Below are positions 46,367 to 55,900 of a DNA stretch of 64,000 bases, in pieces. Position numbers and translations under genes: made by a program. The stretch's first letter is position 1. Each line of letters opens with the position of its first letter. Origin of the DNA: Streptomyces sp. HB132 (GTDB taxonomy: Bacteria; Actinomycetota; Actinomycetes; Streptomycetales; Streptomycetaceae). The notes beneath the pieces are model-generated. The model was not told the DNA's origin and did not search any database. It was given only the letters and a program-made list of their open reading frames with translations. The DNA lies in assembly GCF_016909575.1 (NCBI RefSeq), contig NZ_JAFBGA010000004.1:310001-374000 (forward strand), read 5' to 3'.

Positions 46367-47269
46367 TCAGCCCTTTACTCCGGTGAGGGTGACGCCTTCG
46401 ACGAAGGCCTTCTGTGCGAAGAAGAACACGATGACGACCGGCGCCATGACGAGCAGAGTCGCGGCCATCGTCAGGTTCCAGTTGACCGCGTGGGCGCTCT
46501 TGAAGGACTCCAGGCCGTAGCTCAGCGTCCAGGCGCCCGGGTTCTGCGCGGCGTAGATCTGCGGCCCGAAGTAGTCGTTCCAGCAGTAGAAGAACTGGAA
46601 GAGCGCCACGGCCGCGATCCCCGGCTTGGCCATCGGGACGACGATCCTGAGGAGGGTACGCAACTCCCCGCACCCGTCGACCTTCGCCGACTCGATGTAC
46701 TCCTGCGGAATGGTCAGCAGGAACTGCCGCAGCAGGAAGATCGAGTAGGCGTCGCCGAACGCCATCGGGATGATCAGCGGCCACAGCGAGCCCGAGAGGT
46801 GGAACTGCTGGGCCCACACCAGGTACATCGGGATGATGATGACCTGCGGCGGCAGCATCATCGTGGAGATGACGAGGATCATCGCGGTGCGCCGGCCACG
46901 GAAACGGAACTTGGCCAGCGCGTAGGCGACCGGCACCGACGAGCACACCGTGAACACGGTGCCCAGCAGCGCGTACACCAGCGAGTTGCGCCACCAGTCG
47001 AGGAACCCCGGCGTGTGGAAGACCGTCGAGTAGTTCGACCAGTTCCACGATCCCGGCCACAGGTCACCGCTCATCGCCTGGTCGTCGCTCATCACCGACG
47101 TGAGGAACACGAACACGAACGGCAGGACGAAGAACAGGGCGAGCGCGACGGCCACGGAGTGGACCGCGATCCAGTTCAGGATCCGCTTACGGCGGTGCCT
47201 GGCCGTGTCGGTGCCGCCCGGTCGGCCCGGCACGGCGGTGTCCGGCGTGGTCAGGGTGGTGGTGGTCAT
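46367..47269 (-). CDS. Carbohydrate ABC transporter permease (MalG-type)
   Basis: Inner-membrane permease of 300 residues with six helices and the EAA motif EYIESAKVDGCGELRTLLRI near 194. The N-terminus (TARHRRKRILNWIAVH) is basic and cytoplasmic. It pairs with the MalF-type permease, whose gene ends one base upstream, and delivers the sugar to the GH4-kinase pathway. No ATPase gene is in the operon; a shared MsiK-type ATPase elsewhere is likely, as is usual in Streptomyces. Confidence 0.9.
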   Translation of the reverse strand: MTTTTLTTPDTAVPGRPGGTDTARHRRKRILNWIAVHSVAVALALFFVLPFVFVFLTSVMSDDQAMSGDLWPGSWNWSNYSTVFHTPGFLDWWRNSLVYALLGTVFTVCSSVPVAYALAKFRFRGRRTAMILVISTMMLPPQVIIIPMYLVWAQQFHLSGSLWPLIIPMAFGDAYSIFLLRQFLLTIPQEYIESAKVDGCGELRTLLRIVVPMAKPGIAAVALFQFFYCWNDYFGPQIYAAQNPGAWTLSYGLESFKSAHAVNWNLTMAATLLVMAPVVIVFFFAQKAFVEGVTLTGVKG

Positions 47270-47270
47270 C

Positions 47271-48269
47271 TCAGTCCTCCGCCGGGATGAGGCCGACGCT
47301 CTTGCGCATCAGCAGAAGGGTCACGGCCATGGCGATGGCGAAGAGCACGAGGGAGAGGACGCACGCGGCGCCGGTGTTGAAGTTCTGGAAGCCCAGCGAG
47401 TAGACGAGCTGCGGGACCGTCAGGGTGGAGTGCTCCGGATACCCGGGCTGGATCACCGTGCCGGGGCCGATGGAGACGCCCGAGGCGAGCTTCCCCGCGA
47501 CGAGGGCCTGCGTGTAGTACTGCATCGTCTGCACCACGCCGGTGACGACGGCGAAGAGCACGATCGGGGTGATGGCGGGCCAGGTGACGTAGCGGAACTT
47601 CGTCCAGGCGCCCGCGCCGTCCAGATCGGCTGCCTCGTACTGCTCCCTGGGGACGTCGAGCAGCGAGGCCATGAAGATGACCATCAGGTCGCCGATGCCC
47701 CACAGGGAGAGCAGGACCAGCGAGGGCTTCGACCAGTTCGGGTCGTTGAACCAGTTCGGCCCGTGCAGGCCGATCCACGACAGCACCTCGTTGACCGGCC
47801 CGGTGGACGGGTTGAGGAGGAAGACGAAGGCGACCGTGGCCGCGACGGGCGGGGCCAGGTACGGGATGTAGAAGGCCGTGCGGAACAGTCCGGCACCCGT
47901 CTTGATCTTCGTGATCAGCAGGCCGATGCCGAGGCCGAAGACCACGCGCAGCGCGACCATCACGACGACCAGCCACAGCGTGTTCCACAGGGCCGGGCCG
48001 AACAGCGGCATCTGCTCCAGCACGTACCGCCAGTTCCGCAGCCCCACGAAGGTGGGTGCCTTGATCTGGTTGTAGTGCATGAACGAGAAGTAGACGGTGG
48101 CGATCAGCGGGTATCCGAAGAAGACCGAGAACCCGACGATCCAGGGTGAGAGGAAACCCAGGGTACGCAGCCGCTCACGGTTCCGCTTGCGCCGCAGGGG
48201 GGAGTCGCGGGGAGCCGGTTCGGTCGCCCGCCCGGCGGACTTCGCCGGGGTGGAGAGGGACAGTGCCAT
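47271..48269 (-). CDS. Carbohydrate ABC transporter permease (MalF-type)
   Basis: Permease of 332 residues. After a basic N-terminus (LRRKRNRERLRTLGFLSPWI) come six helices and the EAA loop EQYEAADLDGAGAWTKFRYV near 214. The ATG at 48269 is chosen because it follows the binding-protein stop by 11 bases with a typical N-terminus; the longer open frame runs back into that gene. Confidence 0.9.
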   Translation of the reverse strand: MALSLSTPAKSAGRATEPAPRDSPLRRKRNRERLRTLGFLSPWIVGFSVFFGYPLIATVYFSFMHYNQIKAPTFVGLRNWRYVLEQMPLFGPALWNTLWLVVVMVALRVVFGLGIGLLITKIKTGAGLFRTAFYIPYLAPPVAATVAFVFLLNPSTGPVNEVLSWIGLHGPNWFNDPNWSKPSLVLLSLWGIGDLMVIFMASLLDVPREQYEAADLDGAGAWTKFRYVTWPAITPIVLFAVVTGVVQTMQYYTQALVAGKLASGVSIGPGTVIQPGYPEHSTLTVPQLVYSLGFQNFNTGAACVLSLVLFAIAMAVTLLLMRKSVGLIPAED

Positions 48270-48280
48270 GACTCGGCTCC

Positions 48281-49621
48281 TCAGTTTTCCGACTGGAGGT
48301 TGTCGGCGTCGATCTGGTCGTCGAGGTCCTTCAGCGCGCGGTGCAGGTCCGTCGTCCTGCCCGCCTCGACGGACTGCGAGAAGCCGCCGAACGAGGTGAT
48401 GTACTGACCGCCGTTGTTCGAGGGCGGAACGGCCTGGCTGTGCGGGTTCCGCGCGATCTCGATGAAGGTGCGGAACGCCGGATCCGCGTCCAGGCCGGGG
48501 GACTTCAGCGCCTCGAACGTGGACGGCACGTTGTGGATCGCGTTGGCGAAGTGCACGACCGGCTCCGTGTCGACCGTCAGGTACTTCACCAGCTCCCAGG
48601 CCGCGTTCTGGTGCATGCTGCTGTGTGCGATGCCCGCCACGGTGCCGGTCAGGTAACCGCGCCCGTAGGTGTCCGCCTGGTCGTCGGGGACCGGCAGCGG
48701 GGCGACCGCCCAGTCGAAGTCCGCCTTCGCCTCGTCGAGCATCAGCCCGCGCCACTCACCGTCCAGGTGCATGGCGAGCTTGCCTGTCAGGAAGCCGTTC
48801 TGGGATGACATCTCGTCACCGAAGCGGGCGCGGAGCCTCTCCATGGCCGCGTAGCCGCCCTGCGCGTCGGAGAGGTCGCGCATGGTGGTGAGGAAGTCCT
48901 CGGTCTTCGGCTCGTCGGCGAGCTTCGCCCTGCCCTCGTCGTCGAAGTACTCCGGACCCCACTGCGCGAACATCCGGTCGGGGGAGTTCTGGTAGAGCTG
49001 GAAGTTCGGCATGAAGCCGGCGCGCTTCAGCGAGCCGTCCTTGTTCCGCCGCGTCAGCTTGACCGCGTCGGCCTTCATCTCGGACATGGTGCGCGGGGGC
49101 CGGGCGATGCCCGCCGCCTCGAAGGCGTCCTTGTTGTAGTACATGCCGAACGCGTCGGCGAGCAGAGGCGTCGCACACTGCACGCCCTCGTACCGCGTGT
49201 AGTCCAGCAGGGTCTTCGGGAAGACCTTCTCCTTGTCGATCCCGCTCTTCTCCATGAACGGGTCGAGATCCACCCACATGCCGGACGAGCAGTACTGCCC
49301 GACGTTGTTGGTGGTGAAGGACGTCACGACGTCGGGTGCGTCGCCGCCGCCCGCGCGCAGCGCCTGGTTGATCGTCTCGTCGCTCACGTTGCCGGTGGAG
49401 ACGACGTCGATGTTCGGGTGGAGCTTCTCGAAGCGGGCGATGTTCTCGTTGATCGCCTCGACCTCGCCCGGCGCCGACCAGCCGTGCCAGAACTTCAGCG
49501 TGACGGGCTTCGTGGGGTCGTCGGTGTTGCTGCCGGTACTCGGATTGGCGCAGCCGGACAGCAGCAGCGCGGCTGCGCCGAGCGCCATGGGCACGCGGGT
49601 TCGAAAGCGCCGTGGCGCCAT
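48281..49621 (-). CDS. Sugar ABC transporter substrate-binding lipoprotein
   Basis: Family 1 solute-binding lipoprotein of 446 residues. Signal sequence ALGAAALLLSGC gives the lipidated Cys near 24. The mature part has VTLKFWHGWSAPGEVEAINE, FEKLHPNIDVVSTGN and KLAMHLDGEWRGLMLDEAK, typical of oligosaccharide-binding proteins. It is the first gene of the importer operon, downstream of the ROK repressor gene on the same strand. The sugar is likely a beta-glucoside or chitobiose-like disaccharide, judging by the GH4 and kinase genes. Confidence 0.9.
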   Translation of the reverse strand: MAPRRFRTRVPMALGAAALLLSGCANPSTGSNTDDPTKPVTLKFWHGWSAPGEVEAINENIARFEKLHPNIDVVSTGNVSDETINQALRAGGGDAPDVVTSFTTNNVGQYCSSGMWVDLDPFMEKSGIDKEKVFPKTLLDYTRYEGVQCATPLLADAFGMYYNKDAFEAAGIARPPRTMSEMKADAVKLTRRNKDGSLKRAGFMPNFQLYQNSPDRMFAQWGPEYFDDEGRAKLADEPKTEDFLTTMRDLSDAQGGYAAMERLRARFGDEMSSQNGFLTGKLAMHLDGEWRGLMLDEAKADFDWAVAPLPVPDDQADTYGRGYLTGTVAGIAHSSMHQNAAWELVKYLTVDTEPVVHFANAIHNVPSTFEALKSPGLDADPAFRTFIEIARNPHSQAVPPSNNGGQYITSFGGFSQSVEAGRTTDLHRALKDLDDQIDADNLQSEN

Positions 49622-49697
49622 AGCGGACTTCCTTTGCAGCGGTACTTCGCGGGGACGGGGGCACCGGGGACGGGCCGCCGGACATGGGGTGCCTCGG

Positions 49698-49720
49698 GCG
49701 CCACCGGATACGGGTGGCGC
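49698..49720 (-). terminator. Hairpin between the ROK gene and the sugar importer operon
   Basis: An 8-bp perfect stem GCGCCACC/GGTGGCGC (49698-49705 with 49713-49720) with a 7-base loop, just after the ROK stop. It would separate or attenuate transcription into the importer genes. Confidence 0.5.
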
Positions 49721-49738
49721 GGTGCGGTGGCGGTTGGT

Positions 49739-50899
49739 TCAGGCGGTGTCGAAGACGCTGTCCCGCGCCTGGGCGAGGGCCGTCCGCAGCGCACCGGTCA
49801 GGATCGGGTCGCCCTCGATGTCGCTGACGCGGAGCAGCGGCCGGGGCAGTGCGAGGCCGGTCATCTCGGCCTCGACCCGTTCGCGGAGTTTCTCCCCGCC
49901 GGCCTGGGCCACCCGGCCGGAGAGGACGACCAGTTCGGGGTCGACCACGGCGACCACGGAGGCCAGGCCGGTGGCCAGCCTGCGGGCGACCTCGGCCCGC
50001 ACGGCCTCGTCGGCGAGGGCTTCGTCCAGCGGTCTCCCCCCGGCCAGGTCGCGTACGGCTGGGCAGGAGACCAGGCTCTGGAAGCCGCCACCCGCGTCGG
50101 GGCCCGCCCAGTCGGCCGCCCCGCCGCGGGCGAGCGGGGCGCCCGGCAGCGGCATGTACCCGATCTCCCCGGCGCCGCCGGTCGCTCCGCGCAGGAGGGT
50201 GCCGCCCAGCACGATCGCGGCACCCACACCCTCGTCGAGATAGGCGAGGACGAAGTGGTCGTGGTCCTGGGCCGCGCCCTCGTACTGCTCCGCGACGGCC
50301 GCGAGGTTCACGTCGTTCTCGATGGCGACGGGCCTTCCGACCACCTCGGCCAGGTCGGCGAGCAGGGTGCGGGAGTGCCAGCCGGGGAGATGGGGCGCGT
50401 AGCGCAGCTGTCCGGTGTGCGGGTCGATCGCGCCCGGCGTACCGATCACCACGGCGGCGAGGTCGTCGTGGCCCAGTCCGGTGGGACGCAGGGCGCCGTC
50501 CACGGCCTCGGCGACGAGCTGGGCGGTGCGGTGGCGTACGTCCTCCGCGACGGCGTCGGCCTCGACACGGCAGGTGCCGACCACGGTGCCGGTGATGTCG
50601 GCGACGACCGCGTCGATGCCGGTGGGCCCGACGGAGAGCGCCGCGACGTGGGCGGCCGCCGGAGCGATCTCGTAGAGCACGGCGTTCGGACCGGGCCGCC
50701 CGGCCTGGCTGCCCGTGGAACGGACCAGGCCCGCCTCCTCCAGCCGGGCGAGCAGCTGAGAGGCGGTGGGCTTGGAGAGCCCGGTCAGCTCACCGATGCG
50801 TGTGCGGGTCAGGGGTCCCTGGGCGACGAGGAGATCGAGCGCGGCCCGGTCGTTCATGGCACGCAGAACGCGGGGGGTGCCCGGTGTGGTTCCGGCCAT
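49739..50899 (-). CDS. ROK family transcriptional repressor
   Basis: Regulator of 386 residues. An N-terminal winged helix-turn-helix (LTRTRIGELTGLSKPTASQLLARL, about 30-53) precedes a ROK sugar-kinase-like domain with AVVIGTPGAIDP, AIENDVNLAAVAE and ELVVLSGRV. The Cys-rich zinc signature usual in ROK kinases is not visible: the matching region reads ADWAGPDAGGGFQSLVSC. It probably represses its own gene and the sugar importer operon downstream, releasing DNA on binding the sugar or its phosphate. Confidence 0.9.
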   Translation of the reverse strand: MAGTTPGTPRVLRAMNDRAALDLLVAQGPLTRTRIGELTGLSKPTASQLLARLEEAGLVRSTGSQAGRPGPNAVLYEIAPAAAHVAALSVGPTGIDAVVADITGTVVGTCRVEADAVAEDVRHRTAQLVAEAVDGALRPTGLGHDDLAAVVIGTPGAIDPHTGQLRYAPHLPGWHSRTLLADLAEVVGRPVAIENDVNLAAVAEQYEGAAQDHDHFVLAYLDEGVGAAIVLGGTLLRGATGGAGEIGYMPLPGAPLARGGAADWAGPDAGGGFQSLVSCPAVRDLAGGRPLDEALADEAVRAEVARRLATGLASVVAVVDPELVVLSGRVAQAGGEKLRERVEAEMTGLALPRPLLRVSDIEGDPILTGALRTALAQARDSVFDTA

Positions 50900-50921
50900 G
50901 AGTGACGCACCCGCTTTCTGT

Positions 50922-50936
50922 TAGGAAACTTTCCTA
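50922..50936. promoter_or_regulatory. ROK-type operator
   Basis: TAGGAAACTTTCCTA is a perfect 7-1-7 palindrome, the form bound by Streptomyces ROK regulators. It lies 23 bases upstream of the ROK gene start, pointing to autoregulation. I found no second copy before the importer genes, so their control may depend on read-through or a weaker site. Confidence 0.75.
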
Positions 50937-50982
50937 TCGATGAGAGGAAGGTATGGCGACGTCATCCACCCGTCAATGGGAA

Positions 50983-51021
50983 GCGCCCCCGAGGCAACCG
51001 AAGCGTTACCTGCGGGGGCGC
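50983..51021 (-). terminator. Hairpin after the MscS-type channel gene
   Basis: A 9-bp perfect outer stem GCGCCCCCG/CGGGGGCGC (50983-50991 with 51013-51021), and AGGCAAC/GTTACCT inside extends it with one mismatch. It lies directly beyond the channel stop on the leftward transcript. Confidence 0.8.
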
Positions 51022-51033
51022 GGTGCCGGTGGG

Positions 51034-52098
51034 CTACTTCGACAGGTTCGGCGGCGCTATCGGGGTCGCGGCCAGTGACTGCGGCGACGTCGCCGACGCG
51101 TACGCCGAGGGGGCCGCCATGGCCGCCGTCGGGTCGGCGGTGGACTCCCCGTCCGAGTGGAGCGGGAGGGCGCCGACCATCCGGATACCGGCCGCGTCCA
51201 GTGCCTGCTTGATCCGCCAGCGCAGTTCGCGCTCGACGCCCAGTGCCTTGCCCGGCATGGTCTTCGCCGTGACCCGGACGGTCATCGAGTCGAGCAGCAC
51301 CGCGTCCAGGCCGAGGACCTCAACCGGGCCCCACAGCCGCTCCGACCAGGGCTCTTCCTTGGTCATGGTCTCGCCCGCCTCGGAGATCGCCTTGCGGACC
51401 AGGTCCAGCTCCTCCGTCGGGCGGACGGTGACGTCGACACCGGCGGTGGACCAGCCCTGGCTGAGGTTCCCGATCCGCTTCACCTCGCCGTTGCGGACGT
51501 ACCAGATCTCGCCGTTGTCGCCGCGCAGCTTGGTGACCCGAAGCCCCACCTCGATGACCTCGCCCGAGGCGACACCCGCGTCGACCGTGTCACCGACGCC
51601 GTACTGGTCCTCCAGGATCATGAAGACGCCGGACAGGAAGTCGGTGACGAGATTGCGCGCGCCGAAGCCGAGCGCCACACCCGCGACCCCTGCGGAGGCC
51701 AGCAGGGGGGCCAGATTGATCTGGAAGGCGCCCAGGATCATCAGGGCCGCGGTGCCGAGGATCAGGAACGACGTGACCGAGCGGAGCACGGAGCCGATGG
51801 CTTCGGAGCGCTGGCGGCGGCGTTCCGCGTTGACCAGCAGGCCGCCGAGGGCCGTGCCCTCCACCGCCTGGGCGCTGCGGTTCATCCGGTCGATGAGATT
51901 GGTGAGGGCGCGCCGGATCAGATAGCGCAGCACGATCGCTATGGCCGCGATGAGGATGATGCGGAGACCGGTGTTCAGCCAGGTGGACCAGTTCTCCTCG
52001 ACCCAGCCTGCGGCGTTCCCGGCCCGCTCGGCGGCTTCGTCCAGCGAGCCTGCGGTCCCGGGGGACGGCGCCGCGGCCAGGAGGGCGGACAGGGACAC
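51034..52098 (-). CDS. MscS-type mechanosensitive ion channel
   Basis: Small-conductance mechanosensitive channel of 354 residues. Three hydrophobic helices: near 42-60 (IILIAAIAIVLRYLI), 106-124 (LILGTAALMILGAF), and the pore helix near 132-160 (LLASAGVAGVALGFGARNLVTD). The cytoplasmic beta domain follows (GDTVDAGVASGEVIEVGLRV). It releases osmolytes under turgor stress. The GTG at 52098 is chosen because GGAGG lies eight bases upstream; the open frame extends further without a ribosome site. The C-terminus is Ala/Ser/Pro-rich and probably disordered. Confidence 0.88.
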   Translation of the reverse strand: MSLSALLAAAPSPGTAGSLDEAAERAGNAAGWVEENWSTWLNTGLRIILIAAIAIVLRYLIRRALTNLIDRMNRSAQAVEGTALGGLLVNAERRRQRSEAIGSVLRSVTSFLILGTAALMILGAFQINLAPLLASAGVAGVALGFGARNLVTDFLSGVFMILEDQYGVGDTVDAGVASGEVIEVGLRVTKLRGDNGEIWYVRNGEVKRIGNLSQGWSTAGVDVTVRPTEELDLVRKAISEAGETMTKEEPWSERLWGPVEVLGLDAVLLDSMTVRVTAKTMPGKALGVERELRWRIKQALDAAGIRMVGALPLHSDGESTADPTAAMAAPSAYASATSPQSLAATPIAPPNLSK

Positions 52099-52415
52099 GG
52101 CGAGGACCTCCAGGTGGGGCGACAACAGACCGATAACAGTAACGAAGCTCGGGGGGTGGTTCGTTGCCGTCGAAGGGGGAGAGACACGTCTCACCCCGGG
52201 CCACAAGGGGTGTGGCCCATCGCACAACCGGTCCGACGCCCCCGCCGAAGGGCCTGTTCCGGGGTCGACGCCCCGGGCGGGCGACCGGCGGGTGAGGTAA
52301 ATCCCTCGGGCCCGTTACCCGCACGTGGTGGCGCTCGGACCAGGCATGAGGAGAGACTGAGATCGGATCGTCCCGGCGCGAGCCACGCGTCGCCGGCGTA
52401 CAAGGAGGCATGCAC
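52099..52415. other. Divergent intergenic region between channel and HNH genes
   Basis: These 317 bases must hold both promoters. The clearest structure is a perfect hairpin, GGGCCACA/TGTGGCCC around AGGGG, at 52198-52218. No gene or confident promoter hexamers were found; a longer leftward frame through here lacks any family match. Confidence 0.4.
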
Positions 52416-52952
52416 GTGCCGCACGTCCTGGTTCTCAACGCTTCGTACGAGCCGCTCGGCGTCGTACCCCTCCGCCGAGCGCTCGTCCTCGTCCTCGAGA
52501 ACAAGGCCATCTGCCTCGAGGAGTCCGGCGCCTTCATGCACAGTGCCACCCGCGCCGTGCCCGCGCCCAGCGTCGTCCGCCTCAAGCGGTTCGTGAGGGT
52601 CCCCTACCGGGGGCCCGTCCCCCTCACCCGCCGCGCCCTCTTCGCGAGGGACGGCGGCCGATGCATGTACTGCGGGGCCGCCGCCACCAGCGTCGACCAC
52701 GTCATCCCGCGCAGCCGCGGCGGGCAGCACGCCTGGGACAACGTGGTGGCGGCCTGCCGGCGCTGCAACCACGTCAAGGCGGACCGCCACCTGCCCGAAC
52801 TGGGCTGGCGGCTGCGCCACCCGCCGGCGCCTCCCAGCGGACTCGCCTGGCGGATCATCGGGACGGGCCACCGGGACCCGCGCTGGCTGCCCTACCTGCA
52901 GCCGTTCGGCGCGGACGACGTGATGGCCCGGATCGACGGCGTGCCCGCCTGA
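52416..52952 (+). CDS. HNH endonuclease
   Basis: HNH nuclease of 178 residues. The N-terminal beta region (HVLVLNASYEPLGVVPLRRA) is typical of the family. The HNH motif has zinc pairs CMYC and CRRC, catalytic block SVDHVIPRSRGG, the central Asn in WDNVVAAC, and the terminal His in CNHVKADR. I chose the GTG at 52416, seven bases after AAGGAGG; the ATG at 52410 is only one base from that site. Widespread in Streptomyces with unknown target; not linked here to a restriction or phage system. Confidence 0.88.
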   Translation: MPHVLVLNASYEPLGVVPLRRALVLVLENKAICLEESGAFMHSATRAVPAPSVVRLKRFVRVPYRGPVPLTRRALFARDGGRCMYCGAAATSVDHVIPRSRGGQHAWDNVVAACRRCNHVKADRHLPELGWRLRHPPAPPSGLAWRIIGTGHRDPRWLPYLQPFGADDVMARIDGVPA

Positions 52953-52972
52953 GGGACCGGGCCCCCGGCGCC

Positions 52973-55900
52973 TCAGGGAGCGTCCTTGTCCTCTCCCGCC
53001 ACGGCGTAGGCCTCGACCGAATAGAGCGAGTAGCCGTACTGCGTGGCCCGGGCGTCGCCCTGGATCCTGACGAACCGGGTGTCCTTCGCGTCCATCCGGA
53101 CCGACTCGCGTCCGCCGCCGCCCTCCCGCACGGTCGCCGCCGTTCGCCAGGTGCGGCCGTCCGCGGAGACCTGCACGCGGTAGCGGGAGGCGTAGGCGTC
53201 CTGCCACCGCAGCACGACCTGGCCGAGCCGGACCGGTTCGGGCAGCTCGGCCTGCCACCAGGCACCGTCCTCGACGGGTGAGGACCAGCGCGTCTCCGGG
53301 TCGCCGTCCGAGGCCGCCGCAGCCGGGAAGTCCGGGGTCTCGTCGCCGGACGAGGAGGCGGTGGCCGTACGCACCAGATCGGGGCCCGCCGTGCGCGGGA
53401 AGGCGCGGACGGTCAGCGTGCTCTCCTCGCCCTCGAAGCGCAGCGGCACCTCGTACTCGCCGGCCGGGGTGCCGTCCGGCACGGTGACGTCCACGGGTAC
53501 CTCGGTGCGGGAACCGCGGGTCACGGTCGTCCGCTTCGGCACCTTCACCACGATGCCCTTGGGCGCCTTCGCCGTGACCGCGCCCTTCACCTCGCCCGGC
53601 CGCCCGCCGGCCAGCCGCGCCTCCACCCGTTGCGTACCGCCGCCGATCACGGCGTCCGTCCGGTCCCGGACGAGGGCGAGCCGGGCCACCGGCTCGTCAC
53701 CGAACCAGGGGACGAGCCCCCGTACCTCCGGGGCGCCCGAGGCCGGGGCGGCGCGCGTGATCCCCGGGGCCGGGGGACCGACGAGGACCGAACGCGCAGG
53801 CGGCACGGTGACCCGCAGCGCGTCCGTCCGTAGTCCCTTCACCGCCGTCTGCGTCCAGCCCGCCGACGACAGGGGCCCCAGGACGCGCCAGCCCTCACCG
53901 GGCACATGGGCCTCCAGGACCGCGTCCGCCGCCCCGCTGCCCGGCCGGGTCAGCGTGGTGACGGCCTCCAGCGGGCGTGCGCGGCCGAGCCGCACCGTGT
54001 AGCCGTGGGCGTCCCTGCTCACCGTTCCCGTCTCGCGGTCGGTGCCGTTCCAGGCGCCGGCCTCATCGAGCACCCGGTCCAGGAACGGGTCCAGGACTCC
54101 CTTGCCGACCGTCGCCGTGCCCGCCCCGATCCTCTTGCGCAGTGGTTCCAGCTCCAGCTGGATCCGCCAGGCGGCCGCCCCGTCGCCACGCTCCTGTGCC
54201 CGCAGCAGGTCGACGGCGAGCTCGCCCGCCCTGCCGTACAGGGCCAGCTGCTCGCTCCACGGCCGCACCTCCTCCCGGAGCCGGCCGCTCGCGATCGGCT
54301 CCAGTTCCTCCGGGGCGCGCCGCATCACGCCGAAGGCGGCCCGCAGCTCGCGCGCCGCCTCGTCGCCGGCCTCCGCGTCCGCCGGGTGCGCGGCCGGACG
54401 CGACGCCCAGAACGCGGCCAGCAGCGGCCGGAGGTACGCGGACTCGTCGCCGCCCAGCAGCGAGGTGGCGCTGTTGCCGGCCAGGGCCCCCAGAGCGGCC
54501 CGGGCGGTGGCGTCGCCGCCCGCCAGGTCCTCGATGGCCGCCTGCCAGGACTCCTGCGCCTGGTATCCCTTCGGGTTCCAGGCGAAGTCGGCGGCCGTGA
54601 ACAGGGGGATGCGGGACGCCGAGGGCTGCTCCATGGCGTTGGCGAGCAGCGCCGCTGACCCGCCGGCCACCGCCGGGTCCCGGCCGGTGTACGGGCCCAG
54701 GAAGATCCGGTCCTGCGCGTAGTCGTTGACTGGATAGTTGTCCATGGTGACCAGGGGACGGCGGAAGGCGGCCCGCGCACCCGCCAGTTCGCGCCCGGTG
54801 ATCGTCTTCGGTACGACCCCGACGCCGGTCCAGGCCACCTGCACCCGCTCGTCCAGCTCGGCGGCGAGTGCCGTGCGGTAGTCGGTGGCCCCGTCCTGGT
54901 AGAACTCGGTGGGCATCACCGACAGGGGCTCCGCGCCGGGGTGCCGGTCCGCGAGGTGCCGGGCGACCGCGCTCGCGACCCGGGCCTGCGCCCTGGCCGC
55001 CGCCTCGGGCCCGCTGCCGAACGTCTCCGCGTCCTGGCCGCAGTGCCATTCGCTGTAGCTGACGTTCTGGAACTGCAGCTGGAAAGCCCGTACACCCAGC
55101 GCCCACATCGCGTCGATCTTCCGCGTGAGCGCCCGTACGTCCGAGTCGGACGCCATGCACATCGCCTGGCCCGGCGAGACGGCCCAGCCGAGCGTCACGT
55201 GTTCGGCCCGCGCCTTCCGGGCGAGCGCGCGGAAGGCGGCGCGCTCGTCCGCCGGGTACGGCTCACGCCAGCGGGACTGCCGGTAGGGGTCGTCGCCCGC
55301 CGCGTAGAGGTAGCGGTTCTGCTTCGTGCGGCCCATGAAGTCCAGCTGGGCGAGCCGCTCGTCGTGCGTCCACGGCTGCCCGTAGAAGCCCTCGGTCATC
55401 CCTCGCACGGCGGTACCCGGCCAGTCGCGGACCACCGCTCCCGCGACGGTGCCGTCCTCCACGAGCCTGCGCAGGGTCTGGACGCCGTGGAACAGCCCGT
55501 CCTCGCCGACCCCGTCCATGGCGACCGTGGGCCGGTCCCCGACCCTTCCCACGGCGAGGCGGTAGCCCCCGGAGGGCAGGTCCGCGCGGTCGGGTGCCCG
55601 CAGGGCGCGCAGGGCCCGGCCCGCTTCCGTCCCGCCCAGCCGGATCACCGGTCCCTTGCCGGGCAGGGCGTCGTGCACCGTGCGTACGCCCGCCCCGCGC
55701 AGGAGGGACCTGAGCGCCTCCACGGCGTACGGATCGGCCTGCGGGTCGGCGAGGAGGGTGACCTCGGTGCCCAGCGGGACGGCCTCCCCGGACGCCTCGA
55801 TCGACTGCGGCCGGGGCCAGACGGACGGCAGCCGGCTCTCACCGGCGCGGTCCTCGGTGGTCGTGGCAGGGCCGACCGGGGCGGCGGGGGCCGCGACGGC

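Noticed and set aside
52416..52952. HNH nuclease as part of a defence island
   Set aside because: No methylase, helicase, phage or mobile genes are nearby; this type is a stable chromosomal gene in Streptomyces.
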